From the NCBI GenBank assembly GCA_022822325.1, contig JAJEBW010000036.1:90296-154295 (forward strand): a DNA stretch of 64,000 bases, in the 5' to 3' direction. The stretch is from Gemmatimonadota bacterium (GTDB taxonomy: Bacteria > Gemmatimonadota > Gemmatimonadetes > Longimicrobiales > Gaopeijiaceae). The translations under genes were made by a program, and so were the position numbers. Under the pieces are notes generated by a model that worked only from the letters and a program-made list of their open reading frames with translations, did no database searches and was not told the origin of the DNA. Positions 35,439-42,918 of this stretch are shown here, one piece after another (position 1 is the first letter of the stretch; each line of letters opens with the position of its first letter).

Positions 35439-36920
35439 ATGAATGGTCCCCTCCGGTGCTGGTGCGCCATCGTGCTCCTGGTGGCTTGCACAGCCGATTC
35501 GGGCTCCCGGGACGGAACCGAATCCTCCCCTTCCGCCGAACCCGCGCCTTCCGCTGCGCCTCCCGCCGCGGTCGCTCCCGATTCGTCGCCGACTCCCGAT
35601 TCCGCCGCGTCGATCGCCGGCTCCGCGTCCACCGTGGATTCCGTGGCCCCCGCCCCCGCCCCTCCCACTCCCGAGGAGATCGCGCGGGAGCTGGATCGCT
35701 CCTTCCACTTCGCCCGCCCCGATGCGGTGCGCGGTCTCTACCTGAACGCCTGGTCGGCGGGGTCGCGCAGGCGGATCGCGGCGCTCTCCGAGCTTGCCCG
35801 GCGGACCGAAGTCAATGCCTTCGTGGTGGACATCAAGGATGCGACCGGCTACCTGAGTCATCCCAGCGAGATCCCCCTGGCGCGCGATATCGGCGCCACC
35901 GGCGAGATCCGAGTCCCCAATCTGCGGCTTCTGCTGGCCCGGCTGGAGGAGGCCGGCGTCTATCCGATCGCCCGCATCGTGATCGTGAAGGATCCGCTGC
36001 TTGCGGCGGCGCGGCCCGATCTGGCGGTTCAGGACACCGCGGGGGGGGCCTGGATCGACGACCAGGGAATGGTCTGGCTGAACGCCTACCACCGCGACGT
36101 CTGGGACTACCACATCGCGATCGCGCGCGAGGTTGCCGAGATCGGCTTTCCCGAGATCCAGTGGGACTACGTTCGCTTTCCCGATGCGCCCCGCTCCGCC
36201 ATGCGTCGCGCCTGGTTTCCGGGCGGCGTGGGCCGGCCGCGCCAGGACGCCATCCGCGAATTCCTGGCCTACAGCCGCGAGCGGCTCGACGATCTGAATG
36301 TGCAGGTCACCGCCGACGTCTTTGGCGTCACCACCTCCGCTTCCGGCGACGTCGGGATCGGGCAGGTGTGGGAATCGTTCATCGACGTGGTGGATGTGGC
36401 GCTGCCGATGGTCTATCCGAGCCACTACTGGCGGGGAAGCTTCGGCTACGAGGAGCCCAATGCGCACCCCTACGAGATCGTGCGCGAGGCGCTGGAGCAC
36501 GGATTGCGACGTTCGGCCCGGGTGCCGAATGCGGGCGCGACGAGGCCCTGGCTTCAGGACTTTACCCTGGGGCCGCCCCGCTACGAGGCGCCGGAGGTGC
36601 GCGCGCAGATTCAGGCCACCTACGATGTGGGGATCGACGAGTGGATTCTGTGGAATCCGGGGAGCCGCTACACGGAGGAGGCGCTGGAGCCGGTGGGAGG
36701 ATTCGCGGAGGAACCGATGGTGCGGATCGCCGATCAGGTGATTCCCGTTTCGCGGCGCTTCGAGCTCTACGACACGACCGCGGCGGTGGTCGAACCGGAA
36801 GCGGTTGGCGATTCGATCGCGGGCGATTCGATCGCGGGGGATTCGGTCCCGGGGGACTCGATCCGGACCGATACGATTCCCGGGCGCGCCGTCAGGTCGC
36901 GGAAGCCTCCGTCGGCCTGA
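35439..36920 (+). CDS. Putative glycoside hydrolase (DUF4015-type) lipoprotein
   Basis: 493 residues from ATG 35439. Lipobox VLLVACTADS, then a Pro/Ala/Ser-rich linker to about residue 75. The catalytic-type domain runs PDAVRGLYLNAWSAGSRRRIAAL, TEVNAFVVDIKDATGYLSHPS, IDDQGMVWLNAYHRDVWDYHIAIAREVAEIGFPEIQWDYVRFPD, VTADVFGVTTS, ALPMVYPSHY, matching the putative glycosyl hydrolase domain DUF4015, a TIM-barrel group. WDYVRFPD carries the likely acidic active-site residues. The C terminus has four GDSIA/GDSVP-type pentapeptide repeats, visible as repeated DNA. The 3' end overlaps the convergent methyltransferase gene by 29 bp. Confidence 0.85.
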   Translation: MNGPLRCWCAIVLLVACTADSGSRDGTESSPSAEPAPSAAPPAAVAPDSSPTPDSAASIAGSASTVDSVAPAPAPPTPEEIARELDRSFHFARPDAVRGLYLNAWSAGSRRRIAALSELARRTEVNAFVVDIKDATGYLSHPSEIPLARDIGATGEIRVPNLRLLLARLEEAGVYPIARIVIVKDPLLAAARPDLAVQDTAGGAWIDDQGMVWLNAYHRDVWDYHIAIAREVAEIGFPEIQWDYVRFPDAPRSAMRRAWFPGGVGRPRQDAIREFLAYSRERLDDLNVQVTADVFGVTTSASGDVGIGQVWESFIDVVDVALPMVYPSHYWRGSFGYEEPNAHPYEIVREALEHGLRRSARVPNAGATRPWLQDFTLGPPRYEAPEVRAQIQATYDVGIDEWILWNPGSRYTEEALEPVGGFAEEPMVRIADQVIPVSRRFELYDTTAAVVEPEAVGDSIAGDSIAGDSVPGDSIRTDTIPGRAVRSRKPPSA

Positions 36921-37653
36921 CAGCCACCACCGCGATTCGCCGCCGCAGCAACGGAACCCAGCGCTGCAAGGCCCTCTCGACCGTCCGCAACCCCGGCAGA
37001 TGCGATTCCGCGTAACCGGCCCGGGCGATGCGGAAACCGGCGCGGCCCAGAATCCCCGTCAGGCGCGGCAGTGACTTGTAGTCCACATGACTCTCGTCGC
37101 GCCTGAGGACGATGTTGCGGTTCTTCAGCACCTCGAGGATGTGGCTGCGGCAGGGAGTCCACACCGCGAAACGGCCGCCGGGCCTCAGCAGGCGAAGGGC
37201 CTCCGCCGCCACCGCCTCGGAGTCTTCCGGGTAGAGGTGCTCGAAGAGGTCGGCCGCCACCACGAGATCGAAGGAGGCCGGTGCGAGCCCGGTTCCGGTC
37301 GCGTCGCCCACGCGGAAGGAAAGGTTGGCCGGACGCCGGTCGCTCCCCGGGTCGGTCCCGTCGCCGATGGCGTCGAGCCGGTCATTGCAGCTTGCCACCG
37401 CGCGTTCGGCAAAGTCCAGTCCCACCACCTCGCGCACATGGGAGGCAAGCGCGAAGCTGATCGTTCCCCAGCCGCAACCCAGGTCCAGGGCGCGGTCGGT
37501 CGGCAAGGGATCGCAGAGCTCGAGCACCTTTGCGGTCCGGTAGCGCTGAAAGGTGCTGTCGAAGTCGCGCAGATGCGCGGGAGCGTCGAAGTAGGCGGAG
37601 CGATCGTACCAGTCGCTGTCGATCCGCTCCGGAGGGGACGGTTTCGCCGGCAA
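36892..37653 (-). CDS. Class I SAM-dependent methyltransferase
   Basis: 253 residues from ATG 37653. Motif I ALDLGCGWGTISFALA, an acidic end of strand 2 VVGLDFAERAV, motif II-like FRVGDATGTGLAPASFDLVVAADLFEHL, and motif III LRLLRPGGRFAVWTP. This is the Methyltransf_11/25 fold used for small molecules, lipids or quinones; the substrate cannot be told. Cytoplasmic, no signal peptide. It lies upstream of no obvious partner; the S14 gene starts on the same strand further upstream. Confidence 0.87.
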   Translation of the reverse strand: MPAKPSPPERIDSDWYDRSAYFDAPAHLRDFDSTFQRYRTAKVLELCDPLPTDRALDLGCGWGTISFALASHVREVVGLDFAERAVASCNDRLDAIGDGTDPGSDRRPANLSFRVGDATGTGLAPASFDLVVAADLFEHLYPEDSEAVAAEALRLLRPGGRFAVWTPCRSHILEVLKNRNIVLRRDESHVDYKSLPRLTGILGRAGFRIARAGYAESHLPGLRTVERALQRWVPLLRRRIAVVAVRPTEASAT

Positions 37654-37705
37654 GGGAGGTCGGCGACGAAGGGGTCGCGGCGAGGAGGCCGCTAACCGCA
37701 GGCCA

Positions 37706-38011
37706 CTACCAGGAGGACTTGCGCACCCCCGGGATCAGGCCATGCAGCGCCATCTCGCGCAGAGCGATCCGGGAGAGCCCGAACTTTCGGATAAAGGCGC
37801 GCGGACGCCCGGTCATCTGGCAGCGGTTGCGGTACCGAACCGCCGCCGAATCGCGCGGCAACGCCTGAAGCTGCGCCATCGCCTCGGCCTTCTCCATCGG
37901 TCCGGCATCGGCGCTCTTCACGATCGCAACCAGCTTCGCGCGCTTCTCGGCGTACTTCGCGATCAGCTTCGCGCGCCGGTCGTTCTTCTCCAGCTTGCCC
38001 TTCTTGGCCAT
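37706..38011 (-). CDS. rpsN: 30S ribosomal protein S14, zinc-independent long form
   Basis: 101 residues from ATG 38011: begins [17 protein letters not shown] and ends with the S14 signature [38 protein letters not shown]. The long form lacks the paired CxxC zinc ribbon of the ~61-residue type, so it is the C-minus version. It binds 16S rRNA in the head of the small subunit. It stands alone, outside any ribosomal-protein operon, which is typical of S14 paralogues used when zinc is scarce; no Zur-like box was found upstream. Confidence 0.96.
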   Translation of the reverse strand: MAKKGKLEKNDRRAKLIAKYAEKRAKLVAIVKSADAGPMEKAEAMAQLQALPRDSAAVRYRNRCQMTGRPRAFIRKFGLSRIALREMALHGLIPGVRKSSW

Positions 38012-38281
38012 GCGGCGGTCTCTCGGTGTCGGTGTTGCTCGGTCCGGGTACTGCTCGGTCGGGAAAAATCAGGCCGTGAATGATTGCAGGAAGGGGCGGG
38101 GAAATCAAGGGGGTGGATTTTCGGCTGGCCGCACCCGAGGGACGCCAACCGCTGTCGACGTCGGGGCTGGATCCGAGTCCGATGTGGCGACCGGAGAGCC
38201 CGCGCGGACCAGGCGGACCCCCCGGCGTGGGATTGGCTGTGCCTACCTGTCGTCCTGTTCGGAACCGGATTCAGCGGCGAC

Positions 38282-38341
38282 GCCCTCGTCCAGAAGCGTC
38301 GCGTACACTTCCGCCGGCGCGCGGTCGGCGAAGCGCGGCGA
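38282..38341 (-). pseudogene. IS3-family transposase (OrfB) fragment
   Basis: The minus frame reads SPRFADRAPAEVYATLLDEG, which closely resembles the start of IS3-group OrfB catalytic proteins (family consensus RFVDKAPREVYATLLDEGxYLCS). Similarity ends at once on both sides, so only about 20 codons survive. Recognition is from memory of the family; no inverted repeats remain. Confidence 0.45.
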
Positions 38342-38441
38342 GCACGGCACGCGGAAGACCTCCGCACGCTCCGCCGCGTTCCAGGGCCCGGACAGGAGCC
38401 GGCCGGGGTTGCCTCTGCTCGGGTTCTCCAAACGCACCCCC

Positions 38442-38502
38442 CCGGCCCCTGCGCGGGCCGGCCCGGGTGGCGGCCGTCATGAGGCGGCGCGCGCGCAACC
38501 CC
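38442..38502 (+). repeat. 61-bp palindromic intergenic element, copy 5
   Basis: Palindrome 38442-38461, tail GCGCGCGCGCAACCCC ending 38502, between rpsN and the outer-membrane protein gene. Confidence 0.8.
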
Positions 38503-38571
38503 CCTTCTGTTCAGCGGTTGTTCCTGTCCCTCGGCAGCAGGTCCGTCGTGGAAGACCGGCTGGCTGCCCCT

Positions 38572-39399
38572 CTATCCCACCCCCACCGTCACCCCGATCC
38601 TGACCGTCACCAGGTTGCCGTCGCTCACGATCGGGTCGGTGCGCCAATGACCGTCGCGCCACCGTTGGTTGCTGCGGCCCCGTCTCGGGTCGATCCGCAG
38701 CGGGGCGTGGTCCGAGGTGAGGTATTCGGTCAGGCCGTTGTACTGGTAGGAGGCGGACACGTCGATGTGGAGCGGGTTGTTGGATTGGTGCACGAGGACG
38801 GTGATTCCGCCGCCGCCGCCCATGGCGAGGTTGGTGTGACTGAAGTTGATGGACGATGCGAAGGGCTCCGACTGGCGCTCGCCGGTCGCGCTGGTCTCGG
38901 TGAAGAAGTAGGAGAAGCCGACGGTGCCGAAGACGTAGGGGCGCACGGAGCCGGTGGCCAGGTAGATCTGGGGACCGAATCCGGCGGACAGGATGGAGTT
39001 GTTGGTCTGGACCTCGACGTCGACGGGGATGGTGGGGCTGAGGCGGGTCCAGTATTCGTCGACGCCGTAGATCACCAGGGTGCCCTCGGCGCGCAGCGCG
39101 ACCCAGGGTTGGTCGCCGACGAAGAATGCGCCGCCCAGGCCGAATCCGCCCCCCCAGTCGACGTGGGTGTGGAACTCGCCGACCGGAAGCGCGACCTCGC
39201 CGAATGCGAAGAACTCGCCCTTGGGGTCGGGGCCGCCGATCTCTCCGAACTGGGCGGCTGCCCCGGCTGGAGCGAAGAGCGTTCCCAGCGCCAACGCCGC
39301 CGCGAGGAATCCGAGGCCTTCGCCGCTCCCGCCGCCGGCCCGCCCGCGATGATCCCGCCCGCATGCCGCCCGTCTGCCTGTCGCTGTCGCCCGTCTCAT
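38572..39399 (-). CDS. Outer-membrane beta-barrel protein
   Basis: 275 residues from ATG 39399, with GGGGAGGAG upstream. Signal peptide ends GAAAQF. The mature chain alternates hydrophobic and polar residues in strand-like segments (VDWGGGFGLGGAFFVGDQPWVALRAEG, ILSAGFGPQIYLATGSVRPYVFGTVGFSYFF, NLAMGGGGGITVLVHQSNNPLHIDVSASYQY, LVTVRIGVTVGVG), as in OmpA/OprF-like or outer-membrane protein beta-barrel families of 8 strands. The start overlaps the stop of the D-aminoacylase gene by 4 bp (ATGA), so the two are co-translated. Function unknown. Confidence 0.82.
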   Translation of the reverse strand: MRRATATGRRAACGRDHRGRAGGGSGEGLGFLAAALALGTLFAPAGAAAQFGEIGGPDPKGEFFAFGEVALPVGEFHTHVDWGGGFGLGGAFFVGDQPWVALRAEGTLVIYGVDEYWTRLSPTIPVDVEVQTNNSILSAGFGPQIYLATGSVRPYVFGTVGFSYFFTETSATGERQSEPFASSINFSHTNLAMGGGGGITVLVHQSNNPLHIDVSASYQYNGLTEYLTSDHAPLRIDPRRGRSNQRWRDGHWRTDPIVSDGNLVTVRIGVTVGVG

Positions 39400-41189
39400 T
39401 CGCTTACGCTCCTCCCCTGGTCGCGTTGCCGCCGGTCCAGAACTTCGCCGGGCAGGGCGCCCGTCGGCTGGCCGCCGTCCACCGTGAAGCGACCGTTCAC
39501 GATGACATATTCGATACCAGTGGGATACAGGTCTGGTTCCATGATCGTCGCCGGCGACGTGATTCCGTCGTAGTCGAAGACGACCAGATCGGCGGCGTAG
39601 CCCTCGCGCAGGAGACCGCGGTCGTCGAACCCGATGATCTGCCCAGGGAGCCCCGTGGACGACCGAATCGCGAAGGGCAGCGAGATTGCGCCGCGTTCCT
39701 TGACATAGTGGGAAATCTTGCGCACGAAGGCGCCGTAGGAGCGCGGATGCTGCCCCGGCCGCGTCTGGAGCGAGACCGAACCGTCGGTCGAGGTCGCGGT
39801 GAACTCCTGCCTCATGTAGTTCTCGACGTCGAAGCGGTGGCCGGCGACGGGACGGAAGCGCACGCCCGCAGGCCCGAGCCGGGTCGATTCCAGCGCAAAG
39901 TGCACGAGTTGCTCGAAGGGCGACCGCTCCGCCCCGGCCGCGATCTCGGCCAGGCTGCGCCCCACCGTCTCGGGGAAGTCGGGGGCGGAGACGACGATGT
40001 GCCGGTCCGCGCCCCCCTGGAGGCGCAGAATGTACTCGGTGTCGCGCCGGAGCTCGCGCGCGACGGCGGGATCGGCCAGGTTGGCGCGCAGGTTGCTCTT
40101 CGGGTCGCCCATCAGATCGCGGTCGCGCCACAGCGGCGAATCGAGGCCGCCGGAGCGATCGGCGCCGGGCGGCGCATAGCCCCAGTCGGGGATCACGTCG
40201 ACCGGACCGCCGCCGAACGTCTCGTACGGATACTGGTCGAGATAGACGTCCACCCCCTCGCGCCGCGCCGCCTCGATCATCAGGATGTCGGTCGTGGAAT
40301 GACCCCAGGTGTCGGTTCCCTTCGCCTTGATGTGGGTTCCGACCACGCGAATCCCCGCCGCGCGCCCGATCTCGATCGTCTCGCGCATGCCATCGGCGCC
40401 GGTCAGCGGCTGGCTGTCCACAATCGATGGAACCTGCCAGAGCGGAAGCGGCGACTGGCTGCGCTGGTGCGCATAGTAGAAGCCGTCGAATGGCGCAACC
40501 TTCTTCGCCAGCGCGATCAGCTCCTCCGTCGTGCTGAAGCGTCCGGGCCGGTATTCGGGACCGGCGCCGAGTCCCCATGCTCCGGCCTCCATTCCGGCGC
40601 GCACGAGTTCGGCCATCTCCCGGATCTCGGCGTCCGTGGCGGGACGTTCGTAGTCGCTTCCCATCACCAGCCCCCGCACCGTCCCATGACCCACCATCGG
40701 CACCACATTCGTCGCCACGCCGGGCTCTCGGTAGGCCGCCATCTCGTCGCCCATCGGCCAGAGCGGGTTGCGGCCATCGGGGCCGAAGACCGAGGTCGTG
40801 ATCCCCTGCATGACCAGGTTGTGCGCGCGGCGCGCGTCGATGTTCTCGGACGAGAAGGCGCGGTCGGCGTGGGAGTGCATGTCGATGAAACCGGGAACGA
40901 CGTGCTTGCCGGTGGCGTCGATGATGCGGTCGGCGGTGGCGCCGGGGAGCTTGCCGATTCGGACGATCCGGTCGCCGTCGATGCCGACGTCGGCGCTGAA
41001 GGCGGGGCTGCCGGAGCCGTCCAGAACGCGGCCGCCCCGAATGAGGAGGTCGAAGTGCTGGGCGGAGGCGGGGTTGGGGAAGAGCGCGGCGGCGAGGAGA
41101 AGGAGGGCCGGGGCCAGGGCCGGAAGGGAAGCGATCGGGGCGTTGCGGCGGGCGGACGCGAAGGAATCGCGGGGGATCGTCGGGCGCAT
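39396..41189 (-). CDS. N-acyl-D-amino-acid deacylase (D-aminoacylase) family amidohydrolase, exported
   Basis: 597 residues from ATG 41189. Signal peptide ends NPASAQ. Amidohydrolase metal motif HVVPGFIDMHSHAD, then the D-aminoacylase arrangement GLGAGPEYRPGRFSTTEELIALAK, HIKAKG, DQYPYETFGG, and the C-terminal TGLPGQIIGFDDRGLLREGYAADLVVFD. The enzyme removes acyl groups from N-acyl-D-amino acids, here outside the cytoplasm, fitting peptide or peptidoglycan scavenging. The upstream DNA is a dead VapC gene whose lost stop makes its frame run straight into this gene's 5' region. The stop overlaps the outer-membrane protein gene by 4 bp. Confidence 0.88.
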   Translation of the reverse strand: MRPTIPRDSFASARRNAPIASLPALAPALLLLAAALFPNPASAQHFDLLIRGGRVLDGSGSPAFSADVGIDGDRIVRIGKLPGATADRIIDATGKHVVPGFIDMHSHADRAFSSENIDARRAHNLVMQGITTSVFGPDGRNPLWPMGDEMAAYREPGVATNVVPMVGHGTVRGLVMGSDYERPATDAEIREMAELVRAGMEAGAWGLGAGPEYRPGRFSTTEELIALAKKVAPFDGFYYAHQRSQSPLPLWQVPSIVDSQPLTGADGMRETIEIGRAAGIRVVGTHIKAKGTDTWGHSTTDILMIEAARREGVDVYLDQYPYETFGGGPVDVIPDWGYAPPGADRSGGLDSPLWRDRDLMGDPKSNLRANLADPAVARELRRDTEYILRLQGGADRHIVVSAPDFPETVGRSLAEIAAGAERSPFEQLVHFALESTRLGPAGVRFRPVAGHRFDVENYMRQEFTATSTDGSVSLQTRPGQHPRSYGAFVRKISHYVKERGAISLPFAIRSSTGLPGQIIGFDDRGLLREGYAADLVVFDYDGITSPATIMEPDLYPTGIEYVIVNGRFTVDGGQPTGALPGEVLDRRQRDQGRSVSE

Positions 41190-41199
41190 GGCGGTCCTG

Positions 41200-41583
41200 C
41201 CAGAGCACGGGTGCGGGATAGCGGGCGATGGTTTCGTCCGGCGTTACGATTGTGAGGCCCTTCAGTATGGCTTGGCAAACCAGCCCGCGGTCGAAGGGAT
41301 CGCTGTGCAACGGGGGGAGCAGCGCGTCGTGCACCGCGTCCCGCTCGTCGAAGGGCAGCGGCTTAGGACGAAGCCAGCGGGGGCGGGCATCGACGTAGCG
41401 AACCGGCGGCATCGGCAGGGACAATCGGCCGATCCGGTGCTTGACTGCAATCTCTCATGCCGAGAGCGCGCTCAGGTAGACGGTGTTCCCGGGATCGCGG
41501 CGGGAGGCGATGGCCGCCGGCGAGAGCCGGGAATCGGTCGCGGCCAGCCAGAGAAAGGTGCAGGTGTCGAGAAGCAGCTTCAC
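41200..41583 (-). pseudogene. VapC-like PIN-domain toxin, inactivated by TGG to TGA and loss of stop
   Basis: Reading from GTG 41583: KLLLDTCTFLWLAATDSRLS, the PIN N-terminal strand with catalytic Asp, then NTVYLSALSA, a TGA at 41457-41455, then EIAVKHRIGRLSLP and finally LHSDPFDRGLVCQAILKGLTIVTPDETIARYPAPVLW. The family consensus LSAxSAWEIAxK shows that the TGA replaces the conserved Trp codon TGG. The end is also damaged: after VLW, where VapC proteins normally stop, the frame continues into the deacylase leader. Upstream, a short frame ending with TGA overlapping the GTG (YDPLVPFATAGSEARA...) may be the tail of a vanished antitoxin. Confidence 0.82.
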
Positions 41584-41673
41584 CTGTCGGACTCGTCGCC
41601 CGCAGGATCGGCATCGGGATTGGAATCGTGCGCGCGAGCCTCGGAACCCGCTGTCGCAAACGGAACCAGGGGA

Positions 41674-42918
41674 TCATATGCCCGACTCGTCAAGGGTTGC
41701 GGCCCCGTCGGGCTCCGGCGCACGCGGGCTCGGGGCGCCACCGGTCCCCACCCGATCCAGCGCCCACCGCGCGTGTTCCCGCACCAGCTCCGAATGGTCG
41801 CGGGCGGCGCGTTCCAGCACCGGGGCCGCTTCGGCCGATCCCCAGTTCCCCAGCGCCACGCAGACGTTGCGGAGAAGTCCGTTGCGGCGGGCGCGCGACA
41901 CCGGCGAATCCCGGAACTCGCGCTGGAATCCCTTCCCCGAGATCGCGAGCAGCCGGGTGGCCAGGTCGATCAGCGAGGCGCCCTCCAGACCTGGGCGGGG
42001 CGCGTACGCGGACTCGGTGGCGGGTACGGCGAACTTCTCGTTCCAGGGGCAGACCTCCTGGCAGATGTCGCAGCCGAAGACGCGATTGCCGATCGCGGGT
42101 CGCAGCTCGCGCGGAATCGCCCCCTTGAGCTCGATCGTCAGATACGAAATGCACCGTGTGGCGTCCATGACGGGGGCGCCGTTCTCGTCGCGGCCCAGGA
42201 GCGCGCCGGTCGGGCAGGCATCCAGACAGCGCCGGCAGTTCCCGCAGTGGTCCGTGGCGAAGGGGTTCGAGGGCGACAGCGGCAGATCGGTGAGGAGCGC
42301 ACCCAGAAAGAAGTACGAACCGCGGCGCGGATGGATGAGCATGGTGTTCTTGCCGAACCAGCCCAGACCCGCGCGCATGGCCAACTCCCGTTCCAGGATC
42401 GGGCCCGTGTCGACGTAGGCGCGGGAGCGGAAGGGGCGTCCCGCGAGACTCTCCAGGCGGCGCGCGAGCTCTTCCAGCCGGTCGCGGAGGACGTGGTGGT
42501 AATCGCGGCCGCGGGCGTAGCGGGCGAAGATGGCGCGGGAAGGGTGGCCGGGTGGGGTGGCGGGTTGTCCGTCGCCGTAGGATTGCGCCACCACGAGCGC
42601 GCTGTGGAAGCCGGGAAGGGTGCGGCCCAGATCTTCGCGCCGGCTGATCGCGTCGGGGCGCGCGAGGTAGGCCATCTCGCCGTGGAGCCGGGCCTTAAGC
42701 CAGCGCCGAAAGTGGGGCATGTGGCCGCTCGCGCCGGCGGTGACCACTCCGGCCATCGTCAGGCCGAGCTCGCGGGCGGCGGCCAGGGCACGGTCGGTGA
42801 GGTTGGGATCATTCGGGGCGGACCCTGCAGGAATCTCTCGCGATGCGGGCAAGTCCCGGCCATGCGGCGTCGTTGCAGCCAACGGCAAGGCCACGCGCTG
42901 CGACGCTACCGCCGCCAC
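41674..42918 (-). CDS. queG: Epoxyqueuosine reductase QueG
   Basis: 414 residues from GTG 42918, which overlaps the LRR gene's stop by 13 bp; a later start is possible because the conserved domain begins near residue 40 (LTDRALAAARELGLTMAGVV). Catalytic Asp170 sits in YVDTGPILERELA. Two [4Fe-4S] clusters are supplied by Cys225, 228, 231, 235 (CGNCRRCLDACP) and Cys256, 283, 286, 290 (GCDICQEVCPWN). A HEAT-like C terminus (RNVCVALGNWGSAEAAPVLERAA) follows. QueG reduces epoxyqueuosine to queuosine in tRNA with a cobalamin cofactor. The coding sequence ends with TGA, showing that TGA is a normal stop in this genome. Confidence 0.95.
   Translation of the reverse strand: MAAVASQRVALPLAATTPHGRDLPASREIPAGSAPNDPNLTDRALAAARELGLTMAGVVTAGASGHMPHFRRWLKARLHGEMAYLARPDAISRREDLGRTLPGFHSALVVAQSYGDGQPATPPGHPSRAIFARYARGRDYHHVLRDRLEELARRLESLAGRPFRSRAYVDTGPILERELAMRAGLGWFGKNTMLIHPRRGSYFFLGALLTDLPLSPSNPFATDHCGNCRRCLDACPTGALLGRDENGAPVMDATRCISYLTIELKGAIPRELRPAIGNRVFGCDICQEVCPWNEKFAVPATESAYAPRPGLEGASLIDLATRLLAISGKGFQREFRDSPVSRARRNGLLRNVCVALGNWGSAEAAPVLERAARDHSELVREHARWALDRVGTGGAPSPRAPEPDGAATLDESGI

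Larger units (their letters stand above)
38012..38571. other. 560-bp intergenic region with mobile-element debris
   Basis: Between rpsN and the outer-membrane protein gene. It contains an IS3-type transposase scrap (38282-38341) and a 61-bp palindromic element (38442-38502). No intact gene is recognised. Confidence 0.6.

Noticed and set aside
3134..41457. In-frame TGA codons in Rpn and VapC as evidence for TGA recoded to Trp
   Set aside because: TGA ends intact genes here (QueG, the YchF-like GTPase, the methyltransferase), and both affected genes are mobile or toxin types prone to decay.
41584..41690. VapB antitoxin gene
   Set aside because: Only a ~37-codon frame ending at the toxin start is visible, with no DNA-binding domain; at best a remnant.
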